Made by a program: the position numbers and the translations under genes. Below are positions 8,120 to 17,593 of a stretch of DNA of 37,956 bases, piece by piece. The stretch spans positions 1-37,956 of the forward strand of contig CAUJHL010000059.1 of NCBI GenBank assembly GCA_963204705.1, read 5' to 3'. The notes beneath the pieces were generated by a model. The model was not told the origin of the DNA. It searched no databases and was given only the letters and a program-made list of their open reading frames with translations. This DNA is from Pseudomonadota bacterium (GTDB lineage: Bacteria; Pseudomonadota; Gammaproteobacteria; Pseudomonadales; Moraxellaceae). How positions within the stretch are numbered: position 1 is the stretch's first letter; the number at the start of each line of letters is the position of its first letter.

Positions 8120-8700
8120 AAACCTCATTGATCTGGATCGGTCTCATACTGCTGATTGCCGTGGTCGGTGGGCTGGTGTACTGGCTTAAACCGGCTCCAC
8201 AAGCACCCGTAGTGGTTTCAGCGCCGAGTCGCCCCCCGCAGGCACTTCCTCCCATCGTGGTCGCAGAAGCACCGCCTGCACCGGCCATTCCCGATAATAT
8301 CGGCGTGGGCAGTACCGACAGTCCCATCCTGCCGATTCCAGATCCCGTGCTGTTTCCGCCGGTGGATGCCACCACCACCATGGCCAATGCTCGCGAGCAC
8401 GGTGATGCCCGAATGCCACCGCTGGATCAGGTGAAAGATCAGCGTGAACCGCCCACGCCTGAGGAGCTGGCGGATCCCAAAGCCTATCAGCGTTATGAAG
8501 CCCGCCAAAATGCCAGGCTCTACAAGGCCTATGTCGCAGCGGCGGACGAAAAAATTCCGGAATTACAGGCAGATATCGACCGCGCACGCAAAGCGGGTTT
8601 CAGTAAGGAACAACTCAAAGAAGTCGAGGAAAAAGTTCGCCGCATTCAGGAAATGAAGGATCAACTTAAAGCACAGCACCCTGAGCTGTATCAGCAATAA
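8116..8700 (+). CDS. Single-TM protein with Pro-rich linker and charged helical C-terminus, unknown function
   Basis: ATGA overlap with the preceding PPIase gene; N-terminal TM (LIWIGLILLIAVVGGLVYWL), C-terminal coiled-coil-like AADEKIPELQADIDRARKAGFSKEQLKEVEEKVRRIQEM. Confidence 0.75.
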   Translation: MKTSLIWIGLILLIAVVGGLVYWLKPAPQAPVVVSAPSRPPQALPPIVVAEAPPAPAIPDNIGVGSTDSPILPIPDPVLFPPVDATTTMANAREHGDARMPPLDQVKDQREPPTPEELADPKAYQRYEARQNARLYKAYVAAADEKIPELQADIDRARKAGFSKEQLKEVEEKVRRIQEMKDQLKAQHPELYQQ

Positions 8701-8819
8701 GCCCCCTTTTTGACCCGCAGCCCGATGCGTGTTTTCTTATTAGCTGCGCGGGCAGTTGTTAGAGGCGAGTAGGGCGAAAAATGGTACACTCGTTCACCCA
8801 TTTTTCCCGGTAAGTCCTA

Positions 8820-10274
8820 ATGACTATTTCGCAGTCCTGCTTGCGTCACGCCATGGCGGAGGCCACCACCTATGAGGAATGGCTGGATTTTGCCCAGCAG
8901 CTGGATCAGCGTACCGGTGCCGATGAGTGGCGGGCGGAGGATCGGACGGAGCTGCTGCATTCGCGATTGATTCGCGACCATCAACAGCGGTTGAATCGCT
9001 TGTATGAACAGGGCGACTGGCAAGAGCTGGCAGCTTTGCTGACGGAAAGCCTCTATCGGCATTTGAGTGAGCTGAATAACCCTGAGCTGTATCAGGGCGC
9101 CTGGAGTGGGCCCAAGCAGATCGTGGTGGATTATCTGGATACCATCGAACGCTGCCTGCGCGGTATCACTGCGGAATCCGTCCCGGGGATTTCTCCTGCG
9201 CATAAACTGGCCCTGCTGGAACAGGCAGAGCGGGTGTTTGGCAAGCCTGCATTGATCCTGAGCGGTGGCGCTGCTTTTGGCATTTATCATCTGGGCGTGG
9301 TCAAATCGCTGTGGCAGGCGGGCTTGATGCCACGGATTCTGGCGGGTTCGAGCATGGGTGCCATCATGGCAACGGCCATTTGTAGCCGCAGTGATGACGA
9401 GCTGACGGTGTTTTTTCGGGAGCAACTGGAGTCGGTCGATCGCATCGCACTGAAATGGCGGGACTGGCAGGGCATACGGCAGCATCGCAGTCTGCTGGAT
9501 GAACGTCAGGTGATGCAGCACATCGTGGCCAATGCGGGGAGCCATACCTTTAAAGAAGCCTTTGAGCGTTCAGGACGTGTGCTGAATATCACGGTGTCGC
9601 CCACCCGTACCCATCAAAAACCACGGCTGCTTAATTACCTCAGCGCGCCGGACGTGCTGATTGAAACCGCCGCACAGGCTTCGTGCGCGGTGCCCGGACT
9701 GTTTCCGCCCGTGTTATTGAAAGCACGCCGTGCTGATGGTGAAGAAAAACCCTATTTTTCCACCGAACGCTGGATCGATGGTTCGGTGCATGGTGATTTG
9801 CCGCGTGAACGATTGGCACGCCTGTTCAACGTCAATCAGACCATCGTGAGTCAGGCCAATCCCCATGTGATTCCGTTTATTCATAACCGCCAGCACCGGG
9901 GCATGCGCGCAACGGGCCAGCGGGTGGCGGTGAACCTGCTTCAGGCAAATACCGAACAGATACTGGACATTAGCCGGCAGGCACTCGGCTGGACGCCGCT
10001 CCGGTCTGCCCTGCGGCACGTGCATGCCATGGCCAGCCAGAGTTATCTGGGCGACATTACGATTCAGTTTCCTTTTCACCCACTGGCGTATCGGAGGGTC
10101 TTGTCGAACCCTACGCCAGAAGGTCTGAAACAGTATATTCGCTGGGGAGAACAGGCGACTTGGCCGCAACTCGCGATGATTCGGGAAACCACCCGGGTGA
10201 GCCGGGTATTAAATGAGTGCATTGATAGCCTGCGCGCGCAGCAGGCTGCTGATCTCTCACCGCTAAGCGCTTAA
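8820..10274 (+). CDS. Patatin-like phospholipase with N-terminal DUF3336 (TGL3/SDP1-like)
   Basis: SGGAAFGIYHLGVVKSL (oxyanion hole), LAGSSMGAIMA (GxSxG), IDGSVHGDLPRERL (DG/A dyad). N-terminal TYEEWLDFAQQLDQ...W matches DUF3336. Confidence 0.9.
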   Translation: MTISQSCLRHAMAEATTYEEWLDFAQQLDQRTGADEWRAEDRTELLHSRLIRDHQQRLNRLYEQGDWQELAALLTESLYRHLSELNNPELYQGAWSGPKQIVVDYLDTIERCLRGITAESVPGISPAHKLALLEQAERVFGKPALILSGGAAFGIYHLGVVKSLWQAGLMPRILAGSSMGAIMATAICSRSDDELTVFFREQLESVDRIALKWRDWQGIRQHRSLLDERQVMQHIVANAGSHTFKEAFERSGRVLNITVSPTRTHQKPRLLNYLSAPDVLIETAAQASCAVPGLFPPVLLKARRADGEEKPYFSTERWIDGSVHGDLPRERLARLFNVNQTIVSQANPHVIPFIHNRQHRGMRATGQRVAVNLLQANTEQILDISRQALGWTPLRSALRHVHAMASQSYLGDITIQFPFHPLAYRRVLSNPTPEGLKQYIRWGEQATWPQLAMIRETTRVSRVLNECIDSLRAQQAADLSPLSA

Positions 10275-10340
10275 GCGGTTCGTTTCTTCAGCGATTCGTC
10301 CATCACCGATTCGTTCTTAAATGATTGCTGTTTAAACGAT
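10275..10340. repeat. 15-bp degenerate tandem repeat, 4-5 copies, between convergent genes
   Basis: GCGGTTCGTTTCTTCA / GCGATTCGTCCATCA / CCGATTCGTTCTTAA / ATGATTGCTGTTTAA / ACGAT... Confidence 0.65.
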
Positions 10341-10342
10341 CC

Positions 10343-11566
10343 TCAGGCTAAACCGTCCGGTCTGGGCGAGCTCAGGATACCGGCATAGCGCCAGCAGTAG
10401 AGCCCAAACGCCATAACCCACAGGCCCATACTCAGGGCAATCCCAACAGTCCAGGGCAGCCCACTCGCCGCCGTTAGTACCCGAATCACCGCACACAGCA
10501 CGATCAGGAAAAACGCCAGCGCCATCCCTGCAGGTAACTGCAGTGTTCTGCCGGTATGACCAAGGCTTACCCGGCTAATCACCCCCAGAATCAGCGCAGC
10601 CGCGGCACCGATGGCAATCAGGTGAATCCAGATCAGCGGAGACCACCAGCCCAGCAAGCCACCGGCCATGACCAGCCAGCCCGCGCTGATCATAAGCTGG
10701 GGCAGGTGCAGTATCCACAGCAAGGGCTCTTGCCGGATGCGCCAGCCTTGCCAGCGAATCACCCGCACACCACTGAGGACGCCCAGCACTGCCGCAAGAC
10801 CAGCACTGAGCAAGGGCACAGACACCAGCATAGGCATGAGCATACTGGCTGCCAGCGCCATACCGCCTGCAATGAGGGCTTTCTCCAGCGCTGGAATCGG
10901 CTGGATCTGGGCTTCATTGGGAGCCAGTTGCTGCTTCATGCGCAGCCAGTTGTATGAAAATGATGGAGTAATCCGCCCCCCGATCACCAGCATCAGGACG
11001 CAGAGCAGGGTCAGCGCTGCATGGGCAAACCGCAGTTGCTGGGTGACTAACAAGCCTGCCTGAAAGAGCCAGTACACGGTCAACACAACCAGGATGATCA
11101 GATGCCGGCTTTGCTTTTTGGCATAAATGCGCCGGCCGGCATCCCAGGCCACCAGCGGCAAAAAGGCCAGCTCTATCCCAGCCACCAGCCAGAAGGGGAG
11201 GCTGCTGCCACAGAGGAGCACGATCCGGCCTGCCAGCCACACACTCCATAGCCCCACCAAAGGCCAGCCGTGGAGGCGAATGGTGCCTGTCCAGACACAC
11301 ACCGCCGTTAACAAAAAGCCCGCAATGGCCGCAGGCACCCAGCCAAACAGCATTTCATGGGCATGCCAGACCACTGGCGTCACCGCGAGCGCAGGCTGAA
11401 TCCAGTGAAAGAGGATCGACCACCACAAGGGGATAATGGCGATGGCCATAACCCCCAGCGACAGGAAAAAAATCCGGAAGGGGTAGCTCATCAGCCAGTG
11501 CCAGCGACTGGCATCGGTGGGTAATGACGGGGGGCGATCCTGAATCTGCATGACACACACTGCCAA
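10343..11566 (-). CDS. nnrS: NnrS family protein
   Basis: Polytopic protein with WHAHEMLFGWVPAAIAGFLLTAVCVWTG, GGRITPSFSYNWLR and HTGR, characteristic of NnrS. Confidence 0.92.
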   Translation of the reverse strand: MAVCVMQIQDRPPSLPTDASRWHWLMSYPFRIFFLSLGVMAIAIIPLWWSILFHWIQPALAVTPVVWHAHEMLFGWVPAAIAGFLLTAVCVWTGTIRLHGWPLVGLWSVWLAGRIVLLCGSSLPFWLVAGIELAFLPLVAWDAGRRIYAKKQSRHLIILVVLTVYWLFQAGLLVTQQLRFAHAALTLLCVLMLVIGGRITPSFSYNWLRMKQQLAPNEAQIQPIPALEKALIAGGMALAASMLMPMLVSVPLLSAGLAAVLGVLSGVRVIRWQGWRIRQEPLLWILHLPQLMISAGWLVMAGGLLGWWSPLIWIHLIAIGAAAALILGVISRVSLGHTGRTLQLPAGMALAFFLIVLCAVIRVLTAASGLPWTVGIALSMGLWVMAFGLYCWRYAGILSSPRPDGLA

Positions 11567-11760
11567 TAAAACCAGTGCTTAGCCTAATGCAGTTTGGCTA
11601 CGGATGCCATGCTTATGGTCAAGCTGGCATAGGAATTGGTAAGCATTGGCAGGAACGGGAATATTATCGGGGTGTTTGGCAGGCTGTACTATCAAGCTGC
11701 TGTATACAGTTGGCACGTGGCAAACTGAAGCAGAAAAATTCTGCTGAAACACGGGCCAAA

Positions 11761-11799
11761 AAGAGAAAACCCGCCCATTATCATCCAGATAGAGCGGGT
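11761..11799 (-). terminator. Rho-independent terminator of the Rsm-like sRNA
   Basis: ACCCGCTC-TATC-TGGAT-GATA-AT-GGGCGGGT followed by TTTTCTCTT on the minus strand. Confidence 0.85.
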
Positions 11800-11925
11800 C
11801 TCAGTTCAACGTCCTGTTGATGCATCCTTACAGCTCATTATCCATCCGAATAATTCGCTTTGTCTTCCTACGGCAGTCCTTCCTTCGGGTCATCCTGACC
11901 GACTTCCTTGTGCCGTGAAAGAATA
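11761..11925 (-). ncRNA. RsmX/Y/Z (CsrB)-type CsrA-sequestering small RNA; 5' end approximate
   Basis: Ten GGA motifs (TCC on + at 11784, 11812, 11825, 11841, 11845, 11866, 11877, 11881, 11893, 11905). Five hairpins with GGA in the loop: 11888-11900, 11837-11854, 11821-11832, 11806-11820 and terminator 11769-11799. Confidence 0.82.
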
Positions 11926-11972
11926 ATCACATTTTTTACCGAGCAGATACAGACGGCAAACACCTCAGTTAC

Positions 11973-11990
11973 TGTACGTTTTGGCTTACA
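11973..11990 (-). promoter_or_regulatory. GacA-box-like upstream activating sequence
   Basis: Minus strand TGTAAG-CCAAAA-CGTACA versus Pseudomonas GacA consensus TGTAAG-N6-CTTACA: one mismatch in 12 specified positions, about 60 bp before the predicted sRNA start. Confidence 0.72.
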
Positions 11991-12013
11991 CAGGCGTTTA
12001 GCGTGGGTAAAGT

Positions 12014-13492
12014 TCAGCTTTTACGGCGTGCCATACGGGGAATGTTCAGCCGTTGACGCTTCTCCCAGAGGGTTTTACGACTGATGCCTAGTGCTTCGGC
12101 CAGTTGGGTTTCGGTCATACCGGTTTCTAATTGGCGTACCGTCTGGATAAATTGTTGTTCCAGCAAATTACTGCCGGCGGGCAAATCCGCCAGCGAGTCC
12201 GGCAACAAGGCTGGGGGTGGAGTGTTGTGATGACCATTCGGAGCCGGGGTAGGTGATGCAGGAGTCGAAATGCCTGTTGGGCTGTGAGTGGAGGATAGAA
12301 AGGTCTGTCCATCGGTCAGCATGGCATAGGTCTGTCGGGGATGCTCCTCCACGGTATCCGGAATGCGGATCAGTTCTGGACCTATGCGGCCACCTTTGCA
12401 CATGATCACGGCATATTCCAGCACGTTTTGCAGTTCGCGCACATTACCGGGCCAGCTATGGCGACTGAGGCGCTGCGAGGCTTCAATGGACAGCCCTGGG
12501 CAGCTTTTCCGGTGCTTCTCACAAAATTGCTGAATGAGCTGATTGGCCAGCAGCAGCAGATCATCTCCCCGCTGGCGCAAGGGCGGGAGCAGTAGGGAGA
12601 CCACATGCAGGCGAAAATACAAATCCGCCCGGAACTTGCCTTCACGTACCATTTGTTCCAGATTGCGGTGCGTTGCCGCAATCAGTCGGATATCGACCCG
12701 GCGGGTTTCATGGGTACCCAGACGGCGGATTTCACGTTCCTGAAGCAAGCGCAATAAGCGTGCCTGTGCTTCCAGAGGCAGCTCGCCGATTTCATCCAGA
12801 AAAAGCGTCCCCTGATCGGCTGCTTCCACCAGCCCTTTACGTAAGGTATTAGCACCGGTAAAGGCGCCTTTTTCATGGCCAAAGAGTTCATCTTCCATCA
12901 GGCTGTCTGGAATGGCAGCACAATTGACGGCAATCCACGGCTGTGTGGCACGGGGACTGAGCTGATGCAGGGCTCTGGCAACCAGTTCCTTGCCGGTACC
13001 CGACTCACCCAGGACCAGTACGGTGGCGTCCAGAGGCGCGACGGTCCGCATGTCGTCGAAAAGTTTCAACATACTGGGTGAGTTGCTGATCATGCCCATG
13101 TGGTGTTGAGGAGCTGATTCATTAGAAAAATTGGGCAAGGGATTCAGGCGCGACAGGGCACTCTCGATCGCCAGCAATAATTCCTGATGATCAAAGGGTT
13201 TGATCAAATAATGAACAGCGCCATTGCGCATGGCTTCAACGGCATCACGCGTGTCACTGTAACTGGTCATGATGAGTACAGGAACGGGCCGGGCCCGATC
13301 GATCAGCACTGTCCCCAGCTCGCCAGGGAGGCGGACATCGGAAACGATCAGGTCAAACCTGTGCAGGCCAAGGGCTTCGGCAGCCGCCACAGAGTCGGCT
13401 TCGGTAACGTTGTAGCCATGCCGATTCAGCAGTTTCAGCAAATTTTGGCGAATGAGCGGCTCGTCTTCTACGACAAGTAATTGCGCCGTCAT
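12014..13492 (-). CDS. cbrB: Sigma-54-dependent response regulator, CbrB-like
   Basis: REC domain (VSDVRLPG), AAA+ domain (GESGTGKELVARALH, GAFTGA), C-terminal Fis-type HTH. Adjacent to CbrA and in conserved order with cbrX/gluQ/dksA. Confidence 0.92.
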   Translation of the reverse strand: MTAQLLVVEDEPLIRQNLLKLLNRHGYNVTEADSVAAAEALGLHRFDLIVSDVRLPGELGTVLIDRARPVPVLIMTSYSDTRDAVEAMRNGAVHYLIKPFDHQELLLAIESALSRLNPLPNFSNESAPQHHMGMISNSPSMLKLFDDMRTVAPLDATVLVLGESGTGKELVARALHQLSPRATQPWIAVNCAAIPDSLMEDELFGHEKGAFTGANTLRKGLVEAADQGTLFLDEIGELPLEAQARLLRLLQEREIRRLGTHETRRVDIRLIAATHRNLEQMVREGKFRADLYFRLHVVSLLLPPLRQRGDDLLLLANQLIQQFCEKHRKSCPGLSIEASQRLSRHSWPGNVRELQNVLEYAVIMCKGGRIGPELIRIPDTVEEHPRQTYAMLTDGQTFLSSTHSPTGISTPASPTPAPNGHHNTPPPALLPDSLADLPAGSNLLEQQFIQTVRQLETGMTETQLAEALGISRKTLWEKRQRLNIPRMARRKS

Positions 13493-13500
13493 GGGGTCTC

Positions 13501-16461
13501 CTATGGCATGGGTGCTCGCGGAATACTAAAGTGCACCACGACGCCTTGCCCCTGATTGTAAGCTTGTTTATCGATAAGTTGTATATCCCCGCCGTGACTG
13601 CGAATAATCCCCTGCACCAGTGACAAGCCCAGTCCGGTACCCTGGCCTACTGGTTTGGTGGTGACAAAGGGGTCAAACAAAGTGTCTTTTTTGGCATTGT
13701 TGGGCAAGCCGATACCATCATCTTCGACTTCCACGTGCACCATATCCTCCTGAGTCGAGGCGCTGACGTGAATGCGAACAGGATGAAGATTGGGCAAGTC
13801 CTCGCGGGACTCAGTGGCATCTATCGCATTACTGAGCAAATTGACAAACACCTGGTTCAGCTGGTGGACATAGCCAAAGACATACAGGTCACGATCTACG
13901 GCATTGATCAGTTGCAGGGGCAATCGGCGTCCGAGCCGGATCAGCTGAAAGGATTCTGCGACGACCTGATGCAGATTCAGGGCCTGCCGGAAATCCTGAT
14001 CGGTTTTATCAGTGCGAGCATAGCCGACGAGTGCGCTGACGATACGCCGGATGCGATCGGTTTGCTGCAAGATTTGCTGCGAAGAATCCTGGATTTCTGG
14101 GTCAGCAAAGTCGGCTTCCAGATTTTGGGCGATTCCCGCGATACCGGTCACGGGGTTGCCGATTTCATGCGCCACGCCGGCAACCAGTCGCCCAATATCC
14201 GCTAGTCGTTCCTGATGCCGTAACTGGGATTCCAGCTCTGTTACCTGAGTAATGTCTTCCAGAATCAGGACTTGTTGAGCCTGAGACTGGCCTTCGACAT
14301 TTCCTACCGTGGACTTTTGCAGATTAAACAGACGGGTTTTATGGTTGACCTCCGCATGTTGCCGGTACCATTGAGGTTTTTCCTGTGTGGCAAATCCCAA
14401 CAGGAGGGGGCCCCAGGGCGCTGGCAGGTTGCCAAGATACCATCCTATGACATCTTCGTTAAACCCAGTCAGTTCCGTCATTGCACGGTTCCAGCCTATG
14501 ACGGCCAGACTGGCATCCACGGAGCACACCCCAATCGGCAATTCATACAACGTCTGACGATGAAAGCGCCGGAGTTCATCCAGTTCCGCAGCGGTACCGA
14601 CGAGCGGATAGCGTGCGGTTTCTTTATCCAGTTCCTGTTCACGGCTGTGGCGTAACATGCTGTCCGGCAGATTGGCGGTTGCCTGATAGGGCAGGGCGCG
14701 ATCCATCAGGTGCTGTGCCAGGGCCGGCCCAAGCACTGCAGATAAATTAAACAGAATCCGCTCACGCAACTGGATCAGCTTGGGACCACTTTGTTCTTCA
14801 CGGCTAAATTCCAGCTCCTGCAAAGCGCGAGTCACTTGCTGTAGCGCAATCCGCCGCCCCAGTTGTTGGGTCAGAGCGCGCTCCAGTTCCTCTATGGAGG
14901 TGATGGTCAATGACCAATGAGTGGTCGGCCCAGGCTGCAGTGCATTGAACAGGCTGCATTCCCGTGCCCGGGCGATTTCCTGCAAGGACTGCGGCCAGGC
15001 CAGCGAGCCAGCAATCAGCCCCAGAATGGAAAGCAGCACAGTCAGTACCAGCAGCTGATTATGGTGATCGTTCTCAAACCATTGATTAAGCGACTGCTCA
15101 TCCATGATGGCAAAGGGGAGCATCTGCAGTAGTATCCAGCAGGTCAGCCCCAGCATCAGGCTAAAAATAGCTCCCTTGGCATTGGCTCTGGACCAAAACA
15201 AGGCACCCACAAAGTTAGGCAAAATCACCATCAATCCGGTAAACAGCAGCTTGCTGATCCGATCGGCAGGCTGTTCACGGATGAGAAAATACACTCCCGC
15301 CACCAGTACAGACAGCAACAGCATCAGGCCATATTTGCGCCGTTTGACGTAATCGGTCAGCTGTTCACGCTGATGGCTGGGTTTATAAAATCCCACCAGC
15401 AAATGACTAAAGGTCATACCGGATACATTGTGCAGGCTAAGCATTAACACACTTGAAATCGCTGATAAAACCGCCAGAAAATAAAAGAGATTGAGCCATC
15501 CCTGATGAAAATAGGTGGTGATCGCAGGCAAAATGGGCACTCTATCCGGCGAGAATCCACTGGCCAGAGCACTCCACAGGATCAATGGAATCACCACCAG
15601 CAGTGGCGTAAACAGCAGGGGAACCCCCCATTGGGCTGTGTTCAGTTCGGTAGGCCGGGTATTTTCAACAAAGACGCTTTGAAAAATGTGAGGCATGACT
15701 AGTGTGGCCAAGCCAAAAATCAGCACGTTAAATTCCCATACCCCACTCTGTAAGGGTTGAAACAGCGCGTGTGTCATCTCGGGGTGATGCGCCAGCCATT
15801 GGTGAAAGTGGGACCAGCCGCCAAAGATGCCCCATAGGCAAAAACCCGCCAAGACAAAAAGAAAGGCCATTTTCACTAAACACTGAAATGCCACCACCAG
15901 CATCAGCGGTTTATTGCTGGAGTATTCGAACAGGCCAATATCATGATGGAGAAACATGAGAAGGCAAATCACCGTACTATAGATCAGCAGGGTTTCAAAC
16001 CTGCCACCGCCAAAGAGCGCCAGAACCTGCTCCAGCGCCATTAATTGCAAGGCCAGAATCAGAATCGTCACCAGCAGGAGTATCAGCGTAACCACGCCCC
16101 CCAGTAGGCGGCTCTGAAATCGGAATGCCATTAGATCGGCCAGTGAGTGCAGCTGATGGGTTTTTACCAACCGCAGCATGGGAGCGATCAAAATCGGGGC
16201 AATTAAAAACAACAGGCCCAGACCCAAATACAGCTTGGTAAAATTAAAACCGTAGTGATAGGCATAGTTGGGCATAATGACCAGCATCCAGCCACCCAGC
16301 CCGGCGGTACATCCCAGCACATAAATAATTGGGCCATGTAACAGACGCCGGAGGAAATTACCGCGTGATGCCCAGACCGCCAGTAGCCCCAGCAATGCGG
16401 TATACACTACCGACAACAGGAGAGGCCAGTTGAACGTCATGGATGCCTGTAGGGAATCCAT
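13501..16461 (-). CDS. cbrA: Sensor histidine kinase with N-terminal SLC5/sodium:solute symporter domain, CbrA-like
   Basis: ~13 hydrophobic segments, PAS-like region, H-box VAGVAHEIGNPVTGIAGIAQNLE, N-box VNLLSNAIDA, G-box GQGTGLGLSLVQGII. Confidence 0.93.
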   Translation of the reverse strand: MDSLQASMTFNWPLLLSVVYTALLGLLAVWASRGNFLRRLLHGPIIYVLGCTAGLGGWMLVIMPNYAYHYGFNFTKLYLGLGLLFLIAPILIAPMLRLVKTHQLHSLADLMAFRFQSRLLGGVVTLILLLVTILILALQLMALEQVLALFGGGRFETLLIYSTVICLLMFLHHDIGLFEYSSNKPLMLVVAFQCLVKMAFLFVLAGFCLWGIFGGWSHFHQWLAHHPEMTHALFQPLQSGVWEFNVLIFGLATLVMPHIFQSVFVENTRPTELNTAQWGVPLLFTPLLVVIPLILWSALASGFSPDRVPILPAITTYFHQGWLNLFYFLAVLSAISSVLMLSLHNVSGMTFSHLLVGFYKPSHQREQLTDYVKRRKYGLMLLLSVLVAGVYFLIREQPADRISKLLFTGLMVILPNFVGALFWSRANAKGAIFSLMLGLTCWILLQMLPFAIMDEQSLNQWFENDHHNQLLVLTVLLSILGLIAGSLAWPQSLQEIARARECSLFNALQPGPTTHWSLTITSIEELERALTQQLGRRIALQQVTRALQELEFSREEQSGPKLIQLRERILFNLSAVLGPALAQHLMDRALPYQATANLPDSMLRHSREQELDKETARYPLVGTAAELDELRRFHRQTLYELPIGVCSVDASLAVIGWNRAMTELTGFNEDVIGWYLGNLPAPWGPLLLGFATQEKPQWYRQHAEVNHKTRLFNLQKSTVGNVEGQSQAQQVLILEDITQVTELESQLRHQERLADIGRLVAGVAHEIGNPVTGIAGIAQNLEADFADPEIQDSSQQILQQTDRIRRIVSALVGYARTDKTDQDFRQALNLHQVVAESFQLIRLGRRLPLQLINAVDRDLYVFGYVHQLNQVFVNLLSNAIDATESREDLPNLHPVRIHVSASTQEDMVHVEVEDDGIGLPNNAKKDTLFDPFVTTKPVGQGTGLGLSLVQGIIRSHGGDIQLIDKQAYNQGQGVVVHFSIPRAPMP

Positions 16462-16467
16462 ACCCGG

Positions 16468-16647
16468 TTAATCCTGCGGAATGTGAGGGCTGGACCGTGA
16501 CTCAATCAGGGCGATTACACATAATCCCACCCAGAACAGTGCCGGGCAGAGCCAGGCATAGATGGTGTGTTGGCTGGCATAGACCAGTAGCGGAGTGCTG
16601 ATAAATAATAGTAATAATGTCAGTAGGTTGGACTTGCTGAAATACAT
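16468..16647 (-). CDS. cbrX: CbrX-like small membrane protein, 59 aa
   Basis: Not in the ORF track. Manual translation: MYFSKSNLLTLLLLFISTPLLVYASQHTIYAWLCPALFWVGLCVIALIESRSSPHIPQD*. AAGGAG RBS upstream; sits between gluQ and cbrA as in Pseudomonas. Confidence 0.82.
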   Translation of the reverse strand: MYFSKSNLLTLLLLFISTPLLVYASQHTIYAWLCPALFWVGLCVIALIESRSSPHIPQD

Positions 16648-16662
16648 GCCTCAGCTCCTTTT

Positions 16663-17547
16663 TTATCGATATGTATTGGGTAGGCAGACCTTATGCGGGA
16701 TATTTCCAGTTTGCCAGTGGCTGACCGCATAATCCAGCATCGTGCTCAGGTCATTCGTTACCGGAACGCCTTGCCCCAGTGCCTCAAGTGCTCGCCCAAG
16801 CAAAACGGCCGCCTGTCCGTCATCCAGGGGCTGTGCCAGGTTCTGTTTCGACAGTTTTTGGCCTTGTGCATTCATTGCCAGGGGTAAATGGGCATACTGC
16901 ATTTCAGGAAAGTTCAAACAGCGTCCCAGCCAGCGCTGCCCCAGCGTCTGATCCAGCAGGTCAGCCCCACGGACGACTTCTGTCACGCCCTGCGCGGCAT
17001 CATCACACACCACAGCCAGCTGATAACTGATAATGCCATCGCGCCGCCGAAGTACCAGATCCCCCCGCGATTGCGCCAGATTTTCAGTCTGTAAGCCCTG
17101 TATGCGATCCACAAACGCCAGCGTTTGATCCGGTACCCGCAAGCGTACCACATGGCCGTCGAGCGGCAGTTTTTTATGGGCACAGGTGCCGGGATAAACT
17201 GCGCGGCCGGCCAGCTGACTACGGGTACAGGCACAGCCATACACCAGATCCCTTTCTGCAAGTGATTGAATCGCTGCTTCATAGAGGGAGGTGCGATCCT
17301 GCTGCCGAAGAATAGGGCCATCGGGTATCAGGCCAAAAACAGTGAGGGTATTCAGGATGGATTCAGTGGCACCTGGCTGGTTTCGCGGCAGATCCGTGTC
17401 TTCAATCCTGACCAGCCAACGTCCTTGAACTGCGCGAGCCATGCAATAGCTTCCCACGGCAGTAATCAGCGACCCAAAATGCAAGGGGCCGGTTGGCGAA
17501 GGTGCAAACCGGCCCGTATAGGCAGCAGGCGCTGGCATCAGTGACAT
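16663..17547 (-). CDS. gluQRS: Glutamyl-Q tRNA(Asp) synthetase
   Basis: GRFAPSPTGPLHFGSLITAVGSY, RIEDTDLPR, truncated GluRS architecture, KLSKQN motif; next to dksA. Confidence 0.95.
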   Translation of the reverse strand: MSLMPAPAAYTGRFAPSPTGPLHFGSLITAVGSYCMARAVQGRWLVRIEDTDLPRNQPGATESILNTLTVFGLIPDGPILRQQDRTSLYEAAIQSLAERDLVYGCACTRSQLAGRAVYPGTCAHKKLPLDGHVVRLRVPDQTLAFVDRIQGLQTENLAQSRGDLVLRRRDGIISYQLAVVCDDAAQGVTEVVRGADLLDQTLGQRWLGRCLNFPEMQYAHLPLAMNAQGQKLSKQNLAQPLDDGQAAVLLGRALEALGQGVPVTNDLSTMLDYAVSHWQTGNIPHKVCLPNTYR

Positions 17548-17593
17548 GGGCAGACGTCAGGCACAGGAGCAATTGGGCGGTGGTACATTGCCC

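Noticed and set aside
11575-11820. 81-aa + strand ORF opposite the sRNA candidate
   Set aside because: No recognisable protein features, and the region is better explained by minus-strand GGA hairpins plus a terminator.
11905-12013. CrcZ-type RNA or CbrB/sigma-54 promoter downstream of cbrB
   Set aside because: No AANAANAA-rich Hfq motifs and no convincing TGGC-N8-TTGC element; GGA hairpins and a GacA box fit better.
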